DNA from: Hetaerina americana
Taxonomy: Eukaryota; Arthropoda; Insecta; Odonata; Calopterygidae
Assembly: GCA_022747635.1 (NCBI GenBank)
Contig: JAKTNV010000026.1
Span: 6,366,007-6,430,006 of the forward strand
Reading direction: 5' to 3'
DNA: 64,000 nt
Shown piece after piece: positions 46,831 through 57,804 of the stretch. The notes beneath the pieces were generated by a model. It was not told where the DNA came from and did no database searches. It worked only from the letters and a program-made list of their open reading frames with translations. A program made the position numbers and the translations under genes. Every line of letters starts with the position of its first letter. Within the stretch, counting starts at the first letter, position 1.

Positions 46831-46941
46831 GAAGGAAAGATGAGGTGGGGCTTGACGAAGACACGGTTGGACCGATTGAGGTACATGAAAGAGGAAGAGG
46901 GATGTTCAACAGATTTAATTTACGAAGGAAGAGGGTTGAAG
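46831..46941 (+). CDS. Weak candidate internal exon on plus strand
   Basis: After a CTCTCTCTTCACT pyrimidine run and a CAG at 46828-46830, 111 bases are open in one frame (RKDEVGLDEDTVGPIEVHER, then a basic GRGMFNRFNLRRKRVE). They end in a strong donor GAAG|GTATGT. The charge pattern (acidic, then strongly basic) is protein-like but unrecognised. The same segment read on the minus strand forms a pyrimidine tract, so the signal is ambiguous. Confidence 0.22.
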
Positions 46942-46944
46942 GTA

Positions 46945-49900
46945 TGTTCATTTATACGATAAGGTGAAAATATTATGAACGAGAAGTAGAAAGCATCTAG
47001 CTAGTTTTACGAATCACGGCAATGAACCTTCCTGCAAAGTTTTGAGAGATGAGAAAAGGATGATTCAACTTGAAAACAGCATCAAACAGTTAATGTTTTC
47101 CCTAGTGAGTGCTTTTGGATAAAATAAACCGCAGAAGATGCGCCTCCAGGAGAGATATCTGAGGAATATAGCAATAAGTACCGAAAACCATTTTCTACAA
47201 GGACAGTTTAACAAAGGGTTCCATTTTCGCAACACAATTTATTTAAGGCTTTTCTTGTGATTAAATCAAATATCGGTTCAGACTGATTTCAATGACTGAT
47301 TTAATTCGTTAGGGGTTCTCCCCATAGAAGGGTCCATAAAACGATATGGTATTTGATTAAATTATTTAAAATATAGGCGCATACATCCAAATTGTTATCA
47401 TATACCCTTGAAACTAATTTTTAATCATAAATGCATTTATTTAGTGTTTGTTTCTCACTAGTTTTAATGGGACGCTAAAAAATAATCTTATTCGATCTTG
47501 TCTGTAAAGTCAAATCGGCCGATATAATGCGCAATTTGACACGAATTCCTCCACGTCATTAGTTCACTCATGCGTCTAATTAATGATTATCAACGAAGCA
47601 ATATACAATTTCTCACAGCCTAGTAGCCTGATAATTCCAGAAGTTGTAAAAAAATGTCGAGAGACCCACAAATACAAATGCCGACGAGTCAATGGTCGAC
47701 GTGGAACACTGGATCTCGCAGAGTGTGGGGTGAAACTCTTGATGCAGAGCGAGGGAGCGGGATGGGAAGGGAAAGGTTATAGAGACAGGAAAAAGTTGTG
47801 CAATCGTGTCTCGACTTCGGTGGATGCTTGAGTAAGCTTATAAATGGCGGGAGCCGTCTCCAAAAGTGCCCCTTTTCCAAATTACTCCTCAGCGCGTGAC
47901 GCGAGTGAGTGGAAAGATCAGAATACATTCCGAATGACCCAAAATATTTTACGATATGAACTTCCATCGGCACTTTATATGCACTATCTTGTGTATACTG
48001 TCTTATAAAGGAATTCATTCGGAATGGAAATAAATCCGTAGTCAGGGTTCCCGGATGTTATTGCCGTTTAACTGCTTCAATGTCATCTCTGGTATTCCCA
48101 GCATGGCGGACGTAATTGAGCAATATTCAATGAAAAATACTTGGCTATCCCTCGAAGCTTTTCAGATTTGTTGAGCCTCTCAGAGATGAGTAACATCCTG
48201 TTTGGTGTATGATGCATTTGATAAAGTCCAATAAGGATAGAAAAAACAATGATGCTTCCTAAAAATAGGCGCCTAATATTTGTAAAGATAATAAGGCATA
48301 TGGATTATCATAAAATGTTTGCGTGAGATGGCAATAGCTGATTGAACAGAGCAGGCATATAATATAGTCGGCCGCTTGATCTTAGTTCGTTTAATTAATA
48401 TCATATGACTGGTAAATACACTGTTAATTAGGAATAAAAATCCATTCACCTAGGGCATTGCATTTTATTGAGAAGTGAGACGCAAAATATCAAAATTACT
48501 CTCACGCCTTCCGATCTATTCAATTTCAGGGTGCGTGCTTAAATTCTATTCAATATTAGTGCAGATTGAGGATGATCACTCCAAGCGGGGGAATTTACTG
48601 CAACATCTGATCCTGATTACACAGGTTTTCGGGATTATGCGTCGAAATTTCGTTGCTCTTTGAAGTCTATTTCAGCACATAGTATCACAAGCCTCGTGAT
48701 GAAAATCCATTTCTTAAAATAATCACGCAAATCTTCTTCTGCGATTATTTTGGCTGCAATCGGACCTAAAATCGCTGTCCTTCAAATGAGAGACCTATTT
48801 CCACATTTCAAAAATTGTAAAATTAACCCGATTTTGAAAAAAACAACATCCGGAAGAAGCTAATTAATCTCTCTATCAACGGGATAAAAATCTCCGTTGG
48901 CAGAAACAGCCGAGTCAAGCAGACTCACGCAGATATAAAACAGCCCACTTGCTCCTCGCTTGTTTACCATCGCCAGGCCTTCTTTTCAGGGAGGTAGGAG
49001 TTAAGGGAGGAGAAGAAGGGATGGGGGCGGAGTAAGTGGGACGCGAGTCCGGCTTTCATTCGCCACACTTACGTCGGTAACCGGGGACATAGAAACACGT
49101 ACACGCACACACACACATACACCCACACACAAACGCACATATAATTGGAAATACGCAAATGTCATATATCATAGAATCAGAGTTAAAAGACACCGCTCTT
49201 CAAAGCTGCCTCTTTGACGACGACGTAGAAAGCGGTCATTGGCACCGCGCTGTTGGAGAAAGAGGGACTTTCATCCACCTGGCCTAAAGCTATCGAGGCG
49301 CTGATTGCTAAGGGAAATTACGTAAATCGAAGCAAAGGAAAAGGAGAAGGAGCATGTGCCTTTCAAATAAAACAAACTTTCGAGAGAAATAAAGCCTGTT
49401 CTTCACGATGAAATCAGTTTTATTTAACCTCTCGAAGACACGATTTTTTTAATGTGAAATAATGTAAGTCACTAACTTTGCGGAGATTTCAGCGCATAAG
49501 AAAACAGACACTACTGAGACTAGGTGTGACTAATAAAACTAAAGGTGAAGTCCCGAAAATGTCATGAATCGTTCTCTTATATTTGTAATAATTAGGTACA
49601 AACGGATTCTACACACACACACGATACAATGCAATTAAGTCGTTGCTATGAATAATACGACTGAAGAAAAGGTGTGAAATTAATGATAATATATTGTATT
49701 CCGTTATTAAGACGTACTTTCTGCCCTGACTTCCTGGGAATGTTTTTCACGAGAAAGGTTGAGAAACAATATTTACAATGTTACATTTAGAGTTGTTAGA
49801 GTTACTTTGCTATAAATGAAAGAGGATACCAGAAAAATTGCTCAGGTCTGCTGGACTGGGAGTGAAATAAGAACAATTTCGGCATCGGCACTAATAATGC

Positions 49901-50085
49901 CGAAGCAGGGAATAGAAATGGCAAGCAAGTGGGACAAATTAGACAAAGACGTGAGGAGGTTTGGGATAAAAATGTAAGTAGAGAAAATTGCGCTAATGAT
50001 AACGAAAAATAAAACTCAGACAAGGGAAGCCTATACAGGAATCTGTATGGACAACAATGAAGGATCTCAGGTTTTCCCGGCGTAT
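46945..50085. other. Spacer, nothing firm
   Basis: A (CA)n-rich stretch lies at about 49100-49140. A TATA-like ATATAAAACAG at about 48931-48941 on the plus strand is not followed by a recognised transcript. No supported gene. Confidence 0.35.
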
Positions 50086-50090
50086 GATAT

Positions 50091-50286
50091 TCAAGAGGTT
50101 CTCTCGGGTTTCCCACCGGGTCAGGTTGAAGTACACCGACGTTTCGATGGCTGACTCTGCCATCGTCTTCAGGGTGAAGACGATGGCAGCGTCAGCCACT
50201 TCACCCTGAAGGCGATGGCAGAGCCAGCCATCGAAACGTCGGTGTACTGCAACCTGACCCGGTGGGATCCCGAGAGAACTTCTTGA
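50091..50286. repeat. Inverted pair of hammerhead-like, Penelope-type tails
   Basis: Arms 50091-50179 and 50199-50286 are reverse complements with only about six differences. Each arm reads CCTGAAG(A/G)CGATGGC, a loop, GCCATCGAAACGTCGGTGTAC, then CAACCTGACCCGGTGGGA and CCCGAGAGAAC. The stem is GATGGC/GCCATC and the core is CTGAAGA...GAAAC in the left arm; the right arm has CTGAAGG. The 19-base spacer holds a third partial copy (GAAGACGATGGCAGCGTCAG). The single motif at 27680 has the same architecture with stem GACAGC/GCTGTC. Such paired termini fit Penelope-like retroelement ends; no reverse transcriptase is seen nearby. Confidence 0.65.
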
Positions 50287-50558
50287 AATGTATAGGCAAC
50301 AGTTTTCATTGGGATGGGTCGGGAATACGACCAGTGCCACTAATGTCACTTCAGAAACTCGACCAAGAATTGCATGATTATGAATTTATCCCGCACGTCT
50401 TTTTCCTGGACACTCATTCAAATGCATAATTGCAGCGACATCGTCTACTAAATGGAGTTCAGGCGTGGCAGAGTTCATTCATCCGGGAATTCAACAAAAC
50501 TGGCGAAAGGTCATATAGACGTGTCGGTGGGTGTTCTTATATTTTTTTCCTCTTCAAG

Positions 50559-50734
50559 GTGACTCACATGAACCGATTCCAAGCCGCTACGTTTATTATT
50601 CCCCCCGCGACACAATGAGGGCGTGGGCAATTCCCCGCGACCTTCCAGGCAACGTTTCAAGCAGTTTCATTTTACCATGGACACTGAAGTCCTCGATGAA
50701 AAAATACGCGCGAATGTTCCAAATTAGCTATTAA
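50559..50734 (+). CDS. Weak candidate terminal exon on plus strand
   Basis: A pyrimidine-rich acceptor (TATTTTTTTCCTCTTCAAG) precedes an open frame containing PIPSRYVYYSPRDTMRAWAI and PRDLPGNVSSSFILPW, ending with TAA at 50732-50734. No AATAAA lies immediately downstream. The peptide is not recognised. Confidence 0.2.
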
Positions 50735-50739
50735 ACTAA

Positions 50740-53640
50740 ATTGCAGTGTGTGAATCCAGTGCTACACTTGAATGAGCTTTTTAATTCTGACTACTAGAGA
50801 AACACAATGTAACACATGATGTACCTTAAAAAATTAAGCATGTTGAATTTGAGACCATATCCAATTTATTCAAGCTTTCTACTACGATGAGCAGGGTGAA
50901 ACGCTAACTTTTCTCTAAAATAAGAAAAAAGTAAGATTTGAAGTTCAAACAAAGGTTCAAAATCATTCACCATAAACTGTGATACAAGTAGAAATAAATG
51001 CTCCAGCTCTGTAAAATAGTAAAATCACACCTGAAAAAAGTAGTTGGTGGTGATTATTTGAAGGCCTGGTGCTCGTGTACTTGATTATAACAAATTTTAC
51101 ATAAAAATTTAGCCTCATTGAAGATATTCATGCTATTGGGGAAAATTCACTTCGACTAAGTCAAGTGGTATAAAGTATTTACTGAAGTAGGCAGGTGGCT
51201 ACGTTCGCCTGAACATATTTAAAAAATATTTCGCCTTATTACGACGTCTGCAACTTATGCTGAGAATTTACAAAAAGAAGAATGCATGGGAAGTCATTTT
51301 TCAATTAAAATAATGTTATCCCTGGAAAATTGGTCATTACAGTACCGCCCAAAACCCCTCGACGTAAGACATTGTAAATTTACGTGAAGAGAAAACCTCG
51401 GGACCAAAAACCTCCTGAGAAATCTTTTTGAAAAAAATCAAACCGCAATGGGAGAAAATAGCGGTTACAATTATTATGAAAAATTGCATTTCCCTCGACA
51501 ATTTGGATCCTATCTAATATACCTAAATATTATCTGGCGATCACGGGAAATGGCGTATTTAACGCACGAAAGGCCAATTATTTTAATTTTGTTACAGATA
51601 TGTTTTGTTGATGTTTTTCTTGATCGAGAATTTATTAAGTAGAAATTATTTTCCCAGGAGGTTACAATGCTGTATTGCATCGTTATCGCTCACCGAATTA
51701 ATGATATGAAATTTCAAGGCGAACTGAGTACTAGACAAAAGAATTGCCGATTACTAGATGGTATCATGGGGGTTCATGCATTAAAAAGCTAAGAATAAAC
51801 TATACAAGTGGTACTTATCAATGAGAAGGATTTTCACCAAAATGCTATCAATTACTAATAAAATTAAAATATTACTTCAGCATGAATCCCTTACACACTC
51901 AATTTTATTGGCCAAGAGGGTATTTACCTTTGATTACGATTTGAGTAGTGCTAATGAACTCCATATTATTGCTGGTATCAACAGTTTGAAAGTCTCATCT
52001 GTAGCTCATTCACACGGATATTTGAAAGACGTGTTCATTGCTACTGATTTGGCTTCGTATTTGCATTGGTTTTACTGATGATTTTCAAGGTTTTAAAGAA
52101 ACCTGCAGGTCAATGAAGTCTTAAACACAATAAATAAATTGGTAAAGTATGAAGATAGATGCTAAAATCACGAGTTTGGCTATGGAGACTGTTCATGCAA
52201 AATGTATTTTATTTGACGGACTTGATGCACTTATCGGTTGTTTTGATTTCCATTACGATCCACTGGTTGATTTTTTTTGCGGTTAGAGCCAGCGTGTGAT
52301 CTATTTTCTCTTTCCATTTAAAACTGAATTTACATATACGTAGCTGTGGGTTAACAGTCTCCCAGGTCCCTCATACAATATTAATAAATGTAATTTCTAT
52401 AGGTACAACATGAAGGATGACTGATCGGTTTACAGTGGTTTAAGTACATTTCAAAAAATTTCACCTACAATCACCGTGAATTGTCAGTATTTTAAAAAAA
52501 ATAACATAAAACCGCATTTTTGAACCTAGTATAGCTTTCAATGGGACCTAATGCAGGTGGCTAATACATATTAATAAGCAAAACTTGAAATAGATCCTCA
52601 CAAAATAAGTCATAAAGACTATAAAAAATAAATATCCCTAAAGATTGTCGACATAATAGTGAGCTTGGGATAGAAAAATATAGCTCAGATTGAATTATCT
52701 AATTACTTGGAAAATGGAAATATACCTTCAAAAATATTGAAATATTTTGGGTTAACATTTTATGATCATTAATTACAAATGACAGGAATTTCAGCAAAAT
52801 AAAAACCCCTACAACGGCATCCGTTCATATGAAGTAACATATTACATTTCAATCGACGACACATAAGCATCAAGGAATTGTTTCGTCAATTGCTATCAAG
52901 ACTTTATCCTTCGGTATTAAATATCCTAGCCAAGTCACATTTCATTGTGTGGAAAGAAATTAATGGGATAGATCTATTTGGAAAAGACCAACACGCCTAT
53001 AATTAATATACACAACTACCGGAAAACTGAATTCCACTAAAAGATGAATATTCATTTTATGAATGGTAAAAAAAAACGCGAGGGAAGGGAAAAATTATGG
53101 GTCCTAATTTTATGGTAGGGCATAATAACACGAGATAGAGAATAAAATGGGACGATAAAAATGTTTAGTTCAAAATGCTAAATTAAATATCTGGTGAGAA
53201 AGATTTTAAGAATTTATCAAATGCAGGCACTCAATAAAAGTGTTCATAAGGTCGCAGAAATAGCAACATAATTTCTGTTGCTAATTTCATTGATTTAGTT
53301 TTGAACAAAGTATTTGATTTTTATCATAAACGAATTAGAGACATTTCTGTTCTGCAAATATGATGATGATAATTTGTACATAACTTCCATTTTTATACAG
53401 AAATATTTCATGTTTCCCCATCCCAAATCTCTCATAACAATCTTATTTTCGGTTTAAAAGCGGCATATGATATCGATAACCTAGTTAAGGGGTTTATCAA
53501 ATAAAACGCCCTTTTTTGTAAATCATCTGGATGCTGTACTCATATTACGACTAGGTCAAAAAAACTGATCTGTCAAGCAATTACGCATGAATTGACTACC
53601 TACGATTGTAATATGACTGTCATGAAACGCGTAAAGTTTT
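50740..53640. other. AT-rich spacer, nothing recognised
   Basis: No supported gene or repeat. The plus frame 51821-52078 is unrecognised. Confidence 0.3.
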
Positions 53641-53644
53641 ACCT

Positions 53645-54020
53645 CCGCTCGTGCGAAATGCTAGAAGAAATGGAGAAAGGTGGAGAGGGGAAGGGCGGGG
53701 ATATCTGAGGACGACTGATAGGCAAGCAATCTTATTCGAGGGAAAGAGATGGAAGGAAAATTCGGAGTTAAGCAGCCACTCGAGAGAGAAGGGAAGAGGG
53801 AAAGAAGGCAACCTCTCATCATCCTCCGCTTGCCCTTTAACTAGCCACGCCTCCTTAACTCTTTTTTCCTTGAGATCCACGGAACCGGATCCACCCCCTC
53901 TGCATGCCAACTCAGGGCTGCAACTGGAGGCGCTCGCTTCCCATCTCCCGAGGGATCAACCTACGCAGGCGAGGGGGTCTGGTGACACCGTCGGCGACTC
54001 TCATTACTCGATTGACGGCC
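53645..54020. other. Purine-rich then C-rich island
   Basis: Purine-rich plus strand from 53660 to 53815 (GGAGAAAGGTGGAGAGGGG and similar), then C/T and CG-containing sequence to about 54010. Overlapping frames on both strands (53651-54073 +, 53620-53910 -) follow this bias. Confidence 0.4.
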
Positions 54021-56100
54021 TATCCCTCGTCTTTGGCAGTTTCTATGCCAATTCCGCATTGGCACATTCCTGACGATAGGCTAACGCTGACGCTCTCCCA
54101 TCGATTACTCCAAAGTGACAATTCGGCAACCTCGCCTGAAGCCTCGATTGCCCGCGTGTAATTTAAGCAGCGCGATCCGAGTTTCCTTGCCTCTTTTAAT
54201 TCTGATCAACTTAAGAGTTTGGGCATTTTCACCACAGCCAGCATTAAAGAAGAAGGGCCTGGTCCGAAAGTTTTTTCGTGTTTCAATCAAAATTGACAAA
54301 TACGGAAATAGCGATGATTGTTTGTCTGACGACACTCATGACATGCATTGCGTCTGAGGTTATTAATCAAACAGAATTCTTCTGAAAATCAATTTTCAAA
54401 AAACGAATTTTCTATGCTGAAATTTAAGTTGCTCGAGTTTTCATTTTAGTTTTTCATTCAAATTTCAATATAAAATAGAAGAACAGTCGAAAGAAAAAAT
54501 AGAGCGTTTTGTTGACAATTATTTTGTAGGTAATTTCAAAGATAAATCAAGTGAAGTTAAACATTATGCTAGTTGATTCAGTAATTCGTATTTTTACCCA
54601 TGTGTACGCACTTTATATTCTGAATCCAAAAAGGATACGAAAAATAGAATTTGTTCAGAGTTTTGCCATAGCTGCATTTCATGCAACTATGACAAAGGAA
54701 CAAGTGACTAAGTTTAGAATAGTAACCGAAAAAGTATTCAGGTTAAGTCAATCTAAGATTGTGACCAAACGCTAAGTGTATTCTACGAAGAGCCGAATGA
54801 AAGACGTTGATAATTAATTCAAAAAGTGCCCATAAAAACATCGTTTGATTAGGTTTGATATTGCTAGCGCATTACTTTCTCCTTGTTTGTGGTTCTTACT
54901 TAACAGGTCAACAATAGATAAGTAGCAATGAACACGTGTTAAGCGCCAGGAAGATATTACGCACGTTATGATAACAAAGAAAATCGAAAACTTAGACAAC
55001 TATGAGACCGTGGACTCCCTAGACAATCTTTTCTATTGATAATTGAAGAAGACAAATAGATCATTAAAAAAATTGGTAATTTTCTGATCGCTGGACCAAT
55101 TCAGGAATTGTGCATGAATTTCAGAATTACAGCACATATTTTACAGCGAGGTGATGGAATAAGAGTTTGAGCCAAAGACAAATGTATCATATTTGGTATT
55201 TTGGGCAGAGAGATTGAAAATTAGCTTTTATGTGTAGAGCCAGATTCTTTTGGTTCCTCTTTCACCGACTCTTTTAATTTACTTCAATTCTGCGACCTTC
55301 AAACGGCTGCGAGCGATAGAATCCTCACCTGCAACGCGTACAGAGTTCACGTGTGCACGTGTGTACGGGCCTCCAAAAATTTGGGGACGGTCGATAAATC
55401 ATGAGATGTCCTCATTACGCAAGTTTTAAGGCAACCTCATTCAAGCAGAGGACATAGAACCATGTCAGCAAATACTGACAGATAGTTAATACGCCCGTTG
55501 CGAAAAAGTATTGACTGGGTACTGTAAAACTTGTAAACATCAAACAACATCAGGCCAGATGACGTATTAATCGTAACTGGTCGAGTTATTTACTAAATAC
55601 TTTACAGTAGAAAAACGGTGTTCCACGGGGGCAGGTATGTCTATTTTATTTTGCAAGCAGAAACCCACCATTATTAATCATGCGTAAGAGCAATCAACAA
55701 ATTCTGTTTCTTTAATTTAATTTTAAAACGCAGAAAGACACTTGTTAGATCAGTCACGGGGATTTCTACTGAAGGAAATTATTATATCACATTATTCTCA
55801 AATGAAAATATTTTTCAAACTTTTTCAAAGTAATTACAATTTAATTCTCTCTACGTTTCAATAATGTTAGATCAAATCTTTTCGCTCCAAAAAATTCGGA
55901 ATATTTATATTCGGACAATATAGAGAGATCGCTCTTTCAAGAATATTCGAGGGTAAGAGAGTGAAAAGTGAACGGTTTTTAGATTTCACTTCTCCCATGG
56001 GAAATTCCAAAAACAAATTTTTGTACTCATAACTACCTCGAGTTATTTCAAACTCTGCCTGAAACGGAAGCAGTAAGAATTCCACCCATAAAAAATACAT
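54020..56100. other. AT-rich spacer, nothing recognised
   Basis: No supported gene. The frame 54551-54775 (+) is unrecognised. A near-palindromic CACGTGTGCACGTGTG lies at about 55350-55365. Confidence 0.3.
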
Positions 56101-56179
56101 CACGCGTTTGAGCGCTCAGCTTCGCACATTCCCCCACGCAAGGCTCATCACGTCCGAGTTCCCCCAAGTTCATCTAAAT

Positions 56180-56440
56180 ATAAGGATGAGGCGGGTGACG
56201 TCTGCTGCGAGGAACTTCAACGCACCATTTGGAGATCGTCACCGCTCCACACCCTCGCGGGAGAGCGAAGCCCGCGAGCCAATGAGAGACCTGTGCGCCA
56301 TCACCGGCACGGCTCTCGCCGCCGAGATGGGAGGTGTAGGTCTTCTTGAATCCCCTTGCAGACACAGCGAGAAAGCACGCACGAAAAGCCTAATAGAATT
56401 TCCTTCGACGGAATCGCGTCCCTCCCCCTCTTGAATGCCC
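56180..56440. other. CpG-containing GC-rich island
   Basis: GC-rich patch with several CG dinucleotides (CCCTCGCGGGAGAGCG, CGCCGCCGAG) and overlapping frames on both strands. No recognised exon. Confidence 0.4.
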
Positions 56441-56980
56441 TTTGTGCATGGATGACGTGGGCTGAGACCATGCTCTGCAAATATCAATCTGAAATTTCTG
56501 AGGGAAAAGTGCCCAATTATTATTTTTCCAAGTATCAACTGAGAGTTTTTCCCTAAACATTTTTGAAAATAAAAAAAATAAACACGAATTACGTAAAAAA
56601 TGACTCAAAATTCGCCTCGTATACAATCAAAGTGTTAACTATTGGCCTCTAATTTAAACGGAATATGAGGAAACGCATAACTTAAAAACTGATTTCAAAA
56701 GTAGCCGTGAAATGAAAATTAATTTAAGAAAGTACCTATTTGAGCCTATGGGCTTCGGTCAAACTCTTTATTTAGTTTTAGATGGTTACAAGTCTAATTT
56801 ATAAAAAAGAGAAAATTCGTGTACTCATTAGAATTTCGATATGCCAAAACTATATTTGCTCATTTTTATATTCTCTGGACTTATATGAAATTATATCATC
56901 GACATTAAACTTAAAATACGGAAAATCCCTAGGTAAACTCAAAATATCCCTGAAAACTAATTCACAACTTTCGAGCTAAT
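56440..56980. other. AT-rich spacer, nothing recognised
   Basis: No supported feature was seen. Confidence 0.3.
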
Positions 56981-56984
56981 GAAA

Positions 56985-57800
56985 CCCCCTTAACTAATAC
57001 GTACAGCCATTTCCTAACGCAATGACCTTTATCATCCCTTCATAGTTTCTACTACCTTCATGGGTCCAATATTCTGAGCACATTTTTCTCTCTTTCTTTC
57101 TCGAACAGCATTTTCCCTTCCATAATAGCATTCAGAATACCTACAAATCCATCAATATTTTCTTCGCCCGTCCATCATTTTTCCACTGTTTTCGAAAGTC
57201 TCTCTTTCCCAGTCAATCCAATATTAGTATTACCTTTATCCAACTTTTTCTACTAATGTAAACCTTCAAACCCGTTATCCTTACTCGTAAACCTTTTTCT
57301 GACCGAATTTCTGAGCCAAAATATCGCTTCACAATCAATTCTCATTTACAAAATTTCAAGTAACCACTAAAGTCTCTGTCATTATTCCCATTTAAAAAAC
57401 AATCTATTTCCCAAACCGAATTATTCTGCTATTATCATTACTGTCTTGATCATTTTCACCTAAAACACTACTCAAATACTTCAATTTTTGCTCCTTTAAT
57501 TTATAATCTCCTTTATTTGAACTATACGGAATTGTCTCATGTGACTTTAATTTTATTGATTCTGATAATTCACCATTATCCCATATATATTCGGAGTAAC
57601 TTTTTATGCATTAACCAATACATGAAATCTTATCCTTATCTAGCTATACTGGTCGCAAACTTAACAAAATTAATCAACTCAGATCCTGAATGCATTCCCA
57701 CTTACATGTCTTTGCTTTCCGCTCGTACCCTTTCCTCTGTTTACACAAGGAGAGCACGGGCAACCAAGAAAAAATCAGTCTCAACCCCTTATCACTTACC
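56985..57800 (-). mobile_element. Old RTE-like LINE copy, minus strand
   Basis: Strongly decayed, but co-linear with the copy at 27865-29060 when read on the minus strand. A GGTTGCCC...TGTAAACAGAGGAAA stretch (about 57720-57760) matches the RQGCP...AEE region. GSELINFVKFATSI matches the GGEFV...RFADDQA box, with the catalytic DD lost. KLKEQKLKYLSSVLGENDQD matches KLEQVEQFMCLGSVLDQHGQ. NAIMEGKML and ILDPMK-like pieces match TVIEGRMLGK and MLDGMK. Many stops and indels make it the oldest LINE copy here. Confidence 0.65.
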
Positions 57801-57804
57801 TTCC

